From Lingula anatina (Eukaryota > Brachiopoda > Lingulata > Lingulida > Lingulidae), in assembly GCF_001039355.2 (NCBI RefSeq), contig NW_019774626.1, forward strand, positions 100,550 through 164,549: 64,000 nt of DNA, written 5' to 3'. A program made the position numbers and the translations under genes. Shown in pieces: positions 12,511 to 26,004 of this stretch. Under the pieces are notes generated by a model, which was not told the origin of the DNA, did not search any database, and saw only the letters and a list, made by a program, of their open reading frames with translations. Numbering within the stretch: position 1 is the stretch's first letter; each line of letters opens with the position of its first letter.

Positions 12511-15500
12511 ATGATGACCTCCTCGTTTTGTTCTTTGGTGTTATTGAAATACAGTTTGATATTTACCGTGTTATTGTTAGTAACTGTCAAAATAGCACCA
12601 TGTGAAGGCGGCAGTGTGGAGGACTATCACAGGAGGTATGGAGAACGTGCCCGAGCCGCTTGGCTGGCAGCGACGCAGCATAGGCGAGATATGAGACGTC
12701 TTGGTGGCGCTTCCCACCGTCGGTCGGATGTCTCTCGGGATCTGCAGGTCCACCCCACCTCCCACCACCGTCACTCCAGGGGGGTCCACGAATCAGCCGA
12801 CGAGTACCTGAGTCACCAGTCCTCGGGGAGACATCGCCGCCACGTGGACGGATCGGGACGCGGGTCGAACACAGCCAGGGGAGGAAAGTATGGACACGCG
12901 CTGTTATTTACCGGGGACGCTCAAGTTTTGCGATTGAAGCCCAGCGGTCGAAATGTTGCGTTTGATATTCCAAAGAACGATTTTACGGTGGAATTTTGGC
13001 TGAAACCCGAGGGCGGCCAACTGGACGAGGTCCCCATTGTCGGTGAGTGAAAATATAATTGCATTTGTCACATTTTTAATCTGCAAGTTTCATTAAGAAT
13101 TTACAATGTATACGTAAATGTCATGTTATGTGGTATGTGGTTTTGTGCTGCAAGTATGTTTTGTGCATTCATCATGCTATACATGTGTATATGTATATCA
13201 TCATACTGCTGCATAATTACTTACATATAAGTTAAATTTCATCACAGTCTACCTCCTTTCGTATTATATTGTACTGGTATTGTATTTCTGTGTAATACCA
13301 GTGGCGGATTTATTGGGATGTCAGGGGGGGGTGCTGATCCCCCCTTCCATTTCTGAAAAAAAACCACCAAAGGTCCGCCCTTGAAATTATAATTTTGACC
13401 AGCTGAATCATAGATCCTAACTGTACCAACGGCACCGTTCGCCCTCTAAAATACCAAAAGTTTTCGGGGTCCTTCAGGGAGCCCCGTACCCCATGCAAAG
13501 GGGGGGGGGCGGGTTCGAGCTTTGCATCCGCGGACTCCCCCTTCAAATAACCCTGGATCCGCCCCTGAATACATTGTAATTAATCACCACGGCAGTGGTA
13601 TATTTGATTGCAATAAAAACTATCTAAAATCACGAAAAAAAATCGCATTTATTTACCTCCTTTCGTCCCAAAATTGGTGTATATCTGTGCTATTTGAGGT
13701 GGCATTTTTATTTTGATGCTAGTCTACCATATTGTAAGAGAAACAAATATGATTACCCCTATTATCTAAATTTTCCATTTTTGAAATTGTACGGTCCGTC
13801 TCCTTACTTGATTGGGTGATAGTTGGCTACGTCTGTTGACTCGTCTATCATATTCAACTGTCACATTTTGTGGAAGTTACTAACGAATGAAAATTGCCTT
13901 TTAATTTTGAAAGCGCAAAATTATCAAGAGGGTGTTTGGTTTTACGCACCCCTTGTTTTGCGAGCGAGAACTCACCTTTTTTAATTTCGTTTTTAAAACA
14001 ATTTGATATAAGTTTGTACATGCCCGTGCTCCATTTAGCGTGTCATTATCTGTGTATATCTTTTCAGGGTAATTTGTAATATTTTGTCTTAAAGAGCTGT
14101 TTTTAGTGCCCTTTTGTCGGGTCGCGTTCACAGCTTTTTACTGTGATATTTACACAACTCTGTTGAAAAACGCCCACATTCCTCGCAATATCGTAATCAT
14201 ATTGATGCACTTACTGAAACAAGTTGTCTGAATTAACTAAATAAATTATTAGTAGAAATGTGATTTTATTAATTTTGCGATCAGTTTGCAATAAGGGTTG
14301 CCCGTTCAACGGTATTTTTTAAAACAATTTCTTCTGAATAACATGTCCAACCCTGTGCAAATCATTTAAATAGAAAATGCGTCTAATTCGACATAAAACA
14401 GAACATACCCCGACATATCGCAAGAAAAATGTGTAAATGTACAAACTGGTTCAGAAAAGTCAAAACATACGTGTAAGATCCTGTTGATAGTTTATTGTCT
14501 GGCTAAAGCCGCTCAATGCCAGTTTCATAAAATAGTTACTGCGTTCCGTTGGGTGCTTGCAATATACGATGATTGCATTAGCTCTGTTATTGTTTTTTTT
14601 CCGCGAATTTCCAAAAAAGGAATTGTAGACTGCATCTTTCGAGGTGAAATTTGATTTTTCACAAATAACATTTTCTCTTCAAATTCGATTTAATTCTTAT
14701 ATACACACACACCATTTATTTAAGCAAGACCATGGTATCTATGATCAGTTTAGTTTTGTGGTTAAGAATTTGCTGTTTTGTTTTTGTATATTTCATCTAA
14801 GAAACCTGTTAACATGTAACCAGTCGTTAGGCTTTCACATATGAACCTGTGCTGTTTGTACATTGCTCGATGTTAGTCCCAGCGTCAAAATACACATTAA
14901 ACGTTTTTCATATAGTTATAAACAAGGCACTTTTCTTTCTCCTATTGCCGCCCCTCCATCTCCACCCTCAGGACAAAAATCACTCCCGACAGATTGCGAG
15001 TGCGATATGTTGAGTTTTCTCGTCTGTCTGCGCTGTCTGTCTGTCGGTCTGTTATTTGGACAAATAATCTCTTTATGGGGGAATATGTATATCATGATTG
15101 GAAGGGCTAGACACAAGGGCAAATTAGCTAAATTTTGAAAGAAATTTATTTGAGCCGTCGAATACCATGGCTTATAAAACTAAGAACAAGAATCAAATGT
15201 ATGGAATTGACATTTATCAAAAAAGAGAAATTTTTATTCTTATTTACACATTGGCCCAATGGTCGTAGAACTTTATAAGTGCAAGGCACGCGAAAGGATT
15301 GCTGAAGTTGTTAAGGGCGCTGATAAACGACCACTTGTTTACGTGTCCTGAGGATGTAGTAATCAGAGTAATTGCCGATTTAACCGCGTGGGATGGTCGG
15401 TAAACACGCGGAACTTGCTGGTCAGTGATCTGCTCGAGTAGAACTGTCTGTATGGCAAAGCAGTGATATTCCTACACACACACACACACGCACACACAAA

Positions 15501-15520
15501 CAAACTCACACACACACAAG

Positions 15521-15560
<40 letters not shown>

Positions 15561-18500
15561 ATTATGAGGTATATGATATTTGGTTCGTTCATCTCTGGCA
15601 TTTTCTATCAACTTCACACACTCCCCATTTCTTTCTGCTTGTTTTTTTTCCTCCGATTTAACAAAATCAACCTCTCTTTGTAAGGATACATGTGTGACTT
15701 GTTCATGAAGCACATGTAACATGTAATGCCTTTAAAAATCAGGTGGACTTTGTTCCATGCTGACACCATACACAGTGAATGAAATTCTAAGTCTGTTCTC
15801 AGTTTGTGTCCAAACATAAACATACACGAGTCCATCTTAGGGCGTGTTGAACCTTGCAACTCAACAGAATTGAAAAGAAACGAGTAATAAATGCGGACTT
15901 TGATCGGAACTGCCACAATTTGGCACTGCTTATGTTTACATCTTTTTCACATTTGTAGATGTTAATTATATACTCGCGTAAGTGTTATTCAATCAAAGGA
16001 TTTATCACGAGCCAGCCTCAAAAGAATCGATGGGAAATGAATGATATCGCAAAATTTTGAAAAAAAAGGAAAAATGAATACGCTCATTGTCTGGCCGTTT
16101 TGAAAATATGGGGATCCCAGGGTCTTATCCACCCCTATTCATTACAAAGCGTTAGACGCGGGCGCAGAAAAAGAGAGAGAAAGAGAGAGTGAGAGAGGAG
16201 GCGAGAGAAATGCTTTCGTCTCAGTCGATCCCTCACACAAGAATTAAATCAAGTGTAACGCACTTAGGAAAATAATGCTGCCCGGTCAATGGTTCAAATA
16301 TCCCTGGGTTAAAACTCTGATAACTTAATACTTTTGAATCCACACTCTTTGGTCTCAATATTTTCTGGTTAAAAGAAGTCATCATCTCGTTTTCAAATAA
16401 CCGAAAAGAGAACAACGCTTAAACGGCACATACGAGGAGGTAGTGGGTGTGGTGGAAGAGGACAAGACTTTTGCCAAAGGCACCAAGGAAGTTATCCAAC
16501 AATTCTGACTTGCAAAGTAAACAAGGGCAATTTAAAACGGCACCTAAATTCTTTAGAAAAATGGGTAGCGGGATTGTAATGTCAGTACTGCCATTTATCG
16601 CAAGGGCGCTTTGTTACTATCTATACTAAAAGTCTCCTCTGTGGACTTGCTTGACTTTCACGCACATGTACGTGTGATCCCCCTCCCCCATTGATTTAGT
16701 TTAATTAAGTTTTAATGAATGTATCGGACAAATATAAATTATATTTAATAAATTAATGATACTCATAAATGTGAATAAAGCATTATTTCTACATATTTTC
16801 CGATAAATAAGATTATGGATTAAAATTCTTCCAATATAAAGATGGAAGCCTTGATGAAATGATGTTCTGCGCAACGTATTAAAAGAGGTAAAAAGAAAAA
16901 GAAGAAAATCACAAATTGATAAATCACATATTTATAAAGCAGTGAAAAAGATAAATAAATCATTTTGTCCATAAATGCCAAATAAAAAATGTGAATGAGT
17001 TAAAAGTGCTTTTCTCTCACGATATCTACTCTTATTCTTACTCCGTGTCTACCGCGAGCGTATCCTGATTTACGGATAAACTGCGGTTTTGAATGGAAGC
17101 CTGCAGCAATTCTTGCTCCCCGTAGATAAATCTTAGCATTCAAGTTCCTGAGGATGTTTGATTTTTATTACAGCTAGCCCGATGTCTGCTGGAGGTTTAT
17201 TAACAACTCCGTGATGTGATAGGCCGGGGAAGTGGCGTGATTCTGGGACCATTTTTGAAACATTTTATGGATATGTATTTTTGTAGAGTAGTCGAACTAA
17301 TATATGGATGTTGAAATTGGCCTTAATGTTACAGAAGTCTGTCTGCCTCTTTATAATCTGTACAGGAAAGTCTAGCTGAGAGGATAGGTGTTCTAGAGAG
17401 AGAGAAAGAGAGAAAGCAGGTTTAAAAGTTAATCAGTACTCTTGAAAAAATAATGAAATTACAATATATAGTCACCATTTCCCTTTTTGTTGAAAAGCTC
17501 CGATCATATTTGAAAAACACGCTAACATTTTTTCATGTCTCTATTTACAAAGCATTACTGTTCCTATATGTTATCTAAACAAATCTGCTGAGCTTCCTCC
17601 TTCTTTCTTAACCAGTAACATATAGGTCGTCCGGTACAGCACCTGTTTCACACCAAACACCACCAGACATTGGCCACAATCCAAACTCACAAGCACGCGT
17701 ACAATAGCGGTCAGGTAACTGCAGATAATTTGAACAAAACTTGGCCAAGTGCGGCGATAACATTAAATCACACGACTTCAGCGTTACCAGATGATCGCAT
17801 ACTTATAATACGTAGCATACCCCTGGCGTCACGATTGTACAATATCAACGCAACTTTCGATTTAGAGCTCAATTTCGTTCAAGCAATTACGATGATGTCC
17901 TTCCACCTCTTTTGTAAATTCTCATCTCTAAAGTTACTGCTCTGATGAACGAAAAGAGCTTAGTCATGCACCAGTGACTATTTTTCTCAATTAATGACAC
18001 TTCTGTTCAGGTTCATATACGGGTTTCTGTTATTGTAATACTCTCTTTTTTTTTTTTAAACTTCTATATCATTTAATTATTTTTGCAATTTACTGACAGA
18101 GGCTATCAAAGACAATTTTTCTAGATATCTTATTATTGTCTGATTTCAAAAATTATATCTTATATTCCACTACTTTTCTCTTAAGGTGCCTTCACAAATA
18201 AATTATCGTGCAAAGTAGTTCGAACTAAGTCCGGGGGTACTCTCGCTGAATGCAGTCAGATAAAAAGAGTAAAAAGCCTCCTCATGGCGTTGAGTAGAAA
18301 AAAATCTGGTGATTATACGGGTGTGTTGGAAACAAGAGGAGGCGTGTTAATATGACTGAATTTGACGAGAGTCCCAGCAGAGTTACGTGTACGTGGTACG
18401 AAAGTTTCTGGATCGAACAGAAGAATATTCAATTATTTGAGCGGTGTGGGTTTTGAAAGTTTCTGGGTCGAATATAAGAATGTTCAGTTGTGTGAACGGT

Positions 18501-20112
18501 GTGAATTTTGACCATATCCGAGCAGCGAAAGGAAAATGTCTGGATAATGTGTACTTACTAATAATAATTAGTAATGATCAATACTTTTGAAGAACCGACA
18601 TTGGGTTTTATTGGATTTATGTTCTATCTTCCTATGATTGTGTCATAACTAATGAAGATGAAGAGTTGTTGTCCTTCTAACCGGCACACATATTTTATTT
18701 AAAAACTTTTCTTTTGACAGGCGTGTTTGATACCTGTGTCACAGAAACTGGTCAACGACACCCAGGAACCTGGCAAATAGGGATAAAAGCTACGCGGAAA
18801 AACGAAAGGAAAGATGCGCGCATCTTCTTCTCGCTTTATACCGAGCGATCTCGCAAAGGCACATTATTAACATCGTCCAGAAATTATATTCCCGAGAAGT
18901 GGGTCCATGTTGCTGCTGTTTATGCCAACCATAAAATGAAATTTTATCTAGATGGCGCCAAAGTGGCTACTGATACAACTCAGAGAGGGGATATTTTCAG
19001 TGAACCATATCATCGCTGCAAACAATTTGAAATTGGCGGAGACGCTATTGCGAAGCGATATTTCCGAGGATCATTAGACGAAATACGCCTCTGGAGAAAA
19101 GGGCTGCATCACAGCGAAATAGTTCGTCAAATGTTTGAGGGAAAGACAACCGCACGACACCAAAACCTCGTTATATCGTCCAACTTCAACACCCTTACAG
19201 GATGGGAACTAGAAGACGGCCACAACGAACCACTCAGGGTATATTCCACCATTGATGATCACCGGTTCGACATGGCACTGACAACGCCACCTTGTGGTCG
19301 AACGGTCTGCGATGACCCAGATGTAGTCCGGAGTTACGTAGCGCACCCAGAACTGCGCGCACCGAAAGAACTTCGATACCGTTTAATCAACGTTTACGAT
19401 GATGATGGCACAAACCCATCCGTTTCCTCTTCTCAGATACTCGCACAACATGCAATGTTACAAGATGCATTTCTACGTTATGACATTTCATGGACGTATG
19501 AGGTAAAAGAAGTAAAAAGCAGTTCGATGAGAAAGAGAAAAGTCTTAAGAGAGTGCGATCCAGCGAAAATTGGGGACAATAAATGTGATCGTAACTGTAA
19601 CTTCACCACGACAGGCTACGATGGAGGGGATTGTTTGTCTTTGCCATGTGACCAAGAACAAATAGGTAATTTAATTTTGTGAATAACAATGGCACAAAAC
19701 GCGTGTACTTTTGTTTCAGATTGATGAAATTTAGATCATCCGAGATAGCCGAAGTATCAAGCGAGATTTCGCAGAATTGAGCGTGGTGCAAAACGAAAAA
19801 ACAAACAAACAAATAAACAAACAAACAAAAGAAAGCTGACAGAATGCACCAATGGGTAGGGTCTTATTTCTCTGCTTGGTTTTTCTAAAAAAATGTTTAA
19901 TTACTGACTATTACAGGAATACAACTTCACTGTGATTTGTGTATCACTATTGTTTTGCTTTTAAAGATGACAATCGGATATTTTCAGTGCATAGAATTTC
20001 ACCCTCAATGTTAACCCCACCTCGCTCGGATTCTTGCACGTTTGACGGCATGGCTTCAATACAGCCTCGTTTTAGGCTATCACGGATGATGCCCACACAC
20101 ACATACAAAGTG

Positions 20113-20163
<51 letters not shown>

Positions 20164-23100
20164 AGATTTAAAATTATGCGATTCTTATAACGCTTTCTTA
20201 AGGGTGAAACATCCATTGCAGTTTTCAAATCTAATTCATATTTTTTTTACAAAGGGAACCATTATTGTGACCTGAACTGTAACCAGTACCGCTATGGCTG
20301 GGACGGGGGTGACTGCTGTGAGACCGGTGACAGAGGACATTGCATAGACCCCGAGTCGCCACACAGGTGAGAACAACACGTGTCTTAGTCGATCTCGTTC
20401 AACGGCGTTCCATAACGTATGACAGCGCGAAGACGTGGTGTAGCCGTTGAAATAATCTTTTGAAGGTGTCTGTATAGATTTTGGCGTTAGATTGAGAGAC
20501 TTGCCCTTGAAATTTGATCAACATGGAAAGTAGATAAAAATCGTCAATCTTATTTCCAAATAAAACAAATTCAAAAACTACGTATTTCACCTTTTCGAGT
20601 CACAGCAAAAATGCCTTTGTATGAAATTAAACAGATCATATCAGAGGTTCTATAGGACTATCATAAAATTGTATGTTTCAGAACCTACCTGACCTTGTCT
20701 GAATACAAAGCCATGTTAAATATATCCAGCAAATCACACCTGAACGTGTTCGTCCCAGAGTTGATTGCAGCCAGTATCCTTGGACAGGCCACATACCCCT
20801 GGGAGAAAGGGGCTTTAGAAGAACAAGGTACAGGTATAAGGGCTGCCAGTGCTTTTGGGTGAGGTTTTATGGGAACAATTCTGTAAGCACGTATTGGCAG
20901 GCACTAGTATGATGTCTTTGGAAGTAAAGGTTAGCACATGTTGTTAGGGCTTTAAGTAAGGCCTTTTAAGAACAAGCCAAGCATATATAGGATTGGCGCT
21001 AAAATGTTTTTGAAGTAACATTTTACTTGTACAAGTGAATTGGCACGTTTCTGTACTAGGTTGATTCATCGATGAAAATAAGCAAAACTAGAAAAGCACC
21101 TAGAGAACGCAGACATCGCCAAGACAAACAATTAACTAATAATTAACCATTACTTAATCATTGAACCAACACCAAAATATAATCCTTTTAAAGTTAGCCC
21201 ATGCCGACATATCCTAAAAATTTCATCAAAATCCGTCCGTAACTTTTTGAGTTAAATTGGTGGCGAACTAACAAACAAAACACGACCTCCTGGGCGGAGG
21301 TAATTAATAATGTTATAATTGGATAGTAAGTCAAATGCGTTTGCCTCTAAAAGACATTGAGACATGTTTGAAAATACGAGAAGACGTAATGTAGAAGAAA
21401 AGAAATTATAATGTGAGTGGAACATAATGGAAAATAATGTCTTCCTTACTGAATTGCAGATTCAAACGCTTCCAGGTCGTCGAATGTGTCCCTTTGTAAA
21501 CGTTTATATGCCAATGTTCTGTGTTTTAGGGGGAGTCGTTATCGATGCTAGCCGGTATGGACGTCCAGGCTTTATGTCCACCCTAGTCCACGAGGTAGGA
21601 CACGTCCTGGGTCTCCTTCACGTGCATCATGGCGTCTCTGACCTCCGATGTGATGACCAGTGCGCCGAGTCACGCCCTTCTTTGGAGCTCGGGGATTTGT
21701 GTTCAGATACAAACCCTACTCCGATGAATTCCAAATGCCGAGACCCGGATGAAGTTACGTGCTCAGGGACAGTTTACAAAAACACGCCGTACCGAAACTA
21801 CATGAGTTACGCAGGTATATGAAACTTTGTATGGCATGGCAACTTGTCACTGAGTCTGGAATAAACAGTATACCCGAAACAATGACAAAATGGTTGGAAT
21901 ATAGGTTTGCTTCAGAAATATCGGGCAACTGTCGAATTACATGTCATACTCAAAATACACAAAATGGCTGTTCGTTATGTTGATATCTAACTTGAACATT
22001 CGACTTTTGGCTTGGGTCTTAAAGTTATTGAACCACGTGGACACGTGGTCATTTTTCGACTTGTTTATTGTCCAACGTTCGATCCATCAATTTCTTTACT
22101 TTGTCTTTGTGTTTTATAGAAGGAGACAATTGTACGGATCATTTCACTCCTCAGCAGGTGGCCCGTCTTCACTGTTACGCCGATCTGAGGTACGGGACCT
22201 GGATGACTGGGAGGGAACCTTCACCAATACCAATTGCACCAAGGGTAAGTCCAAACTGGACTAAATATGTCCGTTGTTTGACCAAAACGTAAACACAACA
22301 GACTCTGCGGAGATGGACCTTTCATGCTGGCATTCAAACATGAAACGCTAAACTCTTGAAATACTGAAAATTACTTGAATTTTTTTCACCATCGAAATAG
22401 GTTTCAACTGCAAACATACACAAACTGAGGAATTTGCCCATTCAAAATCAGTAATGCAAAGATAAATAACTGATTATTGTGTACTGAAATCACAATAAGA
22501 ACATTTGACATTCGTCTAGATTTCTACTCCAGATACTTAACACTGCCGCAGACACGGTGACTTTGGCGTGGATTCCTCCTCTCAACACCCAGAACGAGGA
22601 CGATGTGAATCAGTTCTGTTCTCTGTGTCACCAGGACGACTCTCTGGGCCAGTACGCCACCTCTGCGACCTCTTCCAACCCTGGGAATATGACTGTCATG
22701 GTCACACCGGACGAGGTCTTAGGTGGGTTAACGATTTTTAATCGATTTTTCTCAGTTGTGATCGAAGACCAACAAGCCGTGCTCTGATTTTGACCAGCGA
22801 ACAGACAAACCCGTTGCCATCATTGTAACTTATTGGGACAAAATAGTTTGGGAAAAGAATGAATATTGATTAAATTCAATTAAAATTTCTGAGTGTTCAC
22901 ACTTTTTCAACATATGAATGTATCAAGCAGACGATTAATATTTTTTTCTAAACAAACATGTTCTTACAGGAGCCCCAGATGCTGACAGGTGCACTCCTAG
23001 TCAAGGTATTTGGTTCTCTGAGCAGGATTTCTGTGATATGGATTGCTTCATAGACGTCGGCTTTAGTGTACCGGTTATTCCCACTAGGTAGGTTATACGT

Positions 23101-25947
23101 GTTCATGTGTGATGTCGGAGAGAGGGAAAGAGAGGGTAAATCGTTTTACAAGACTACATTCTCAAGATGTGTCTAATTGTTGTTGATTAAATGTACATGT
23201 AACTATCAATGTTCATATATATCGGGAAATAGAAAAGTGATTAATTTGCAAACATTTATTGTTTAAAGCAAGCATGCCTGATATACATGTATCAATGACA
23301 TTAATTTCATCATTTCGATCACACAATTTGACGTAATAATTAAACATCTTACATATAGTACTTTTGGGTCTAAAACACTTGATGCATTGGTTCCTCTTAA
23401 ATTGCGAAAGGAAGCCAATATCCAAAATTTTCCTCCCAAAGTAGTTACTAACTCTTTAGTAAGGCGTGACCTAGAACTATGGTCAGTGCACAGAAACAAA
23501 CACATTTAATGCATTTTGATAATGAAATATATGCATTCACACTGGACAGGTTGTTGTTGTGGGTGACGTGGAACACCGTGGACGCCATAGCGGACGTTGA
23601 GCTCCACTTCATAGATGGCACCACCGTATCCTTGGGTCCAATAACAGTGTTCTGTGATATGCCATTCACAACTCACCTTGACGTCAACCAAAAAGTGAAC
23701 AAGGTATGTGCATTTTGTTGACAAACCATTTGGATACATATATGTGATTAAATTTTTGTACACAAACGTCTAGAACAATGGAGAAGTTGTTTTAACTGAT
23801 CAAACCGACAATTATTTGGTAAGAATTGTTGTCCTCTTTTTATTTGATTTTAAAATGTCCTTTAAATGATTTACTAAAGCTGTATGAATGCAATATCTAA
23901 GTTGATATATACGTTACAGTTACATACCCACTGCAACATGTATATTTAACCTTATATTCTGTGTAAATGATGAAACCGAAATCTTAAAATAAATTATGAA
24001 TATTCTGTCTTAGAACAGGCAGAAGTTTTGAAAATAAGAAAGCTTGTACACATACCCGATATGCACAGTATCGCTGTTGTGATAACAACGTTCTAGGTAT
24101 GCACTATAACGCACAACCTGACGATTTAGGATTCTTTAATGTCAATTTGTTGTGAAGCAGTGTTACTTTTATGATGGCGCCGTGCAATGGTGTATAGATC
24201 CATAACACCAACTGGGCCTACTATCATATATGTCATTAAAAACCAGAGAGCGTAAAGTTTGGACGATATGCGCAATAGTTCCGACTAAAATATTGTAATC
24301 CTGCGATGTGTGTTATCTCACTCGCAAGGGTTGTCCTTTCGATTTCCTCATAATTTCTGTCTTAGACTTGATTAAACCGCCAACGTTACACTCTGCTGCA
24401 AATAGCGACAGTAATGAGAGGCGTGACCGACATTAGCAGGGAGTGTGTACTCCAGCTTCTCTTACTCCCACTAATTCCAGATGGAAGTTGCTCTGAAAGT
24501 TAAAAAAAATACCGCTGTTGTCTACCTTGGCAATAAATATAAGGTTTGGGAGATAACATAACGTAGAATTCTATGTAACAGTTACTTAATTACTGTTATA
24601 ATGAAAAGCCTTTTCATAATATGATGAGAACAATATGACCATATAGTTTTCATCATATTATGAAAAGGCTTTTCTGACAAGCACACTTCGCACTGCTCCA
24701 CACATAACACAAATCTGACACACTTATTACCGATTGCATATCAGAGCAACGCTCAACTAGCGCAACCACTGCCAGGCAATGAAAATCATTTGAAGATAAA
24801 TTCAATATATATTAATGTAAAATAAAATATAGCGCGTCTAATTTGACAGATGATTTTATTAGCCGATTTTACGCAGAGTACGTCCACTTACCGAGTTTAA
24901 ACTTTACAAAGCGTTCAGTTTTACCGGTGACCCCAAGTGGTTTGGCCTCTCCATTCCACTTAGTATCGTAATGTAATGTCACCTCCTCCGCCATCGTGGA
25001 GTGACACTCGGAGTAGCAGGTGTCTTCACAGCCGTAATTTAACCGACCCGTGCATGAGTAGCTCCACGAGAAGCAAATCTAAAATAGAATGGATATTTTC
25101 CGATATTTTTTTAGGCTCTTAGATTTTTTTAAACGATCCATAGAGTCGTTACGGTTTCGCATATAAATGCGTTCTTCTAGTCTTTCAAATGGACAGAATT
25201 GCCCCATATCGTGACCCCCGACATTTATCGACGAATAAAAAATTGCCGAGGGCCTGTGTAGAGATATAAAATATCGTAATCTGAAAGTTGTAAAAATGTT
25301 TTCCTACTGCAGTTAACTGATACAGTGTATGTAATAAACTGGAAAAACACTGAAAGAGAATTTTCTACGGCAATTTTCTATACTGTTGCTAGGAAACAGA
25401 CAGACAGATGGTTAATTAATCATTAACTTTAATTAACAGATCACCTCTATCTCATTGTTTGTTACTCGGTCCCCTTCCGACAGTTCTTGAATTTTTTATT
25501 AAAATGCGCCCACAAATTTTTTCTTAATGTAGCCAACAGACAGACGGGCAAAGCGACAAGCACACAAACAGACAAACAGAACCAAAAACATAACCTTCTT
25601 GGCGGAGATAACTCACCCCATTTCCTATAAACCTTATATGTAAAGGAGTATCAATGTGTAGGGTACTCAGATCTGTCGACCTGTTGGCTTCAAGAAATAT
25701 TTTTCCGAATTTGGTTCCGCATGTTTCTTCATCGCACGACGTGAAAGATGAGGTCAAGGATGGCTTGTTAACGACGCATGACTTTTCACAATCGAACAAA
25801 GTCACTGAAGTGCTCTTCTTTGGTCCATAGAGATGACGGCGGTCGGACGAAGGGGCGAGATTTGGAGGACATGCTTCATCGAAAAAAATAAAAAGAAAAA
25901 GAAAGAGTGTGTTGCAAAAATGATGGAATATTATTCGTTTGGATTAA

Positions 25948-26004
<57 letters not shown>

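Noticed and set aside
17670-17945. 91-residue frame in pappalysin intron 1
   Set aside because: No splice logic, domains or neighbouring signals support it. Its composition looks like ordinary intron sequence.
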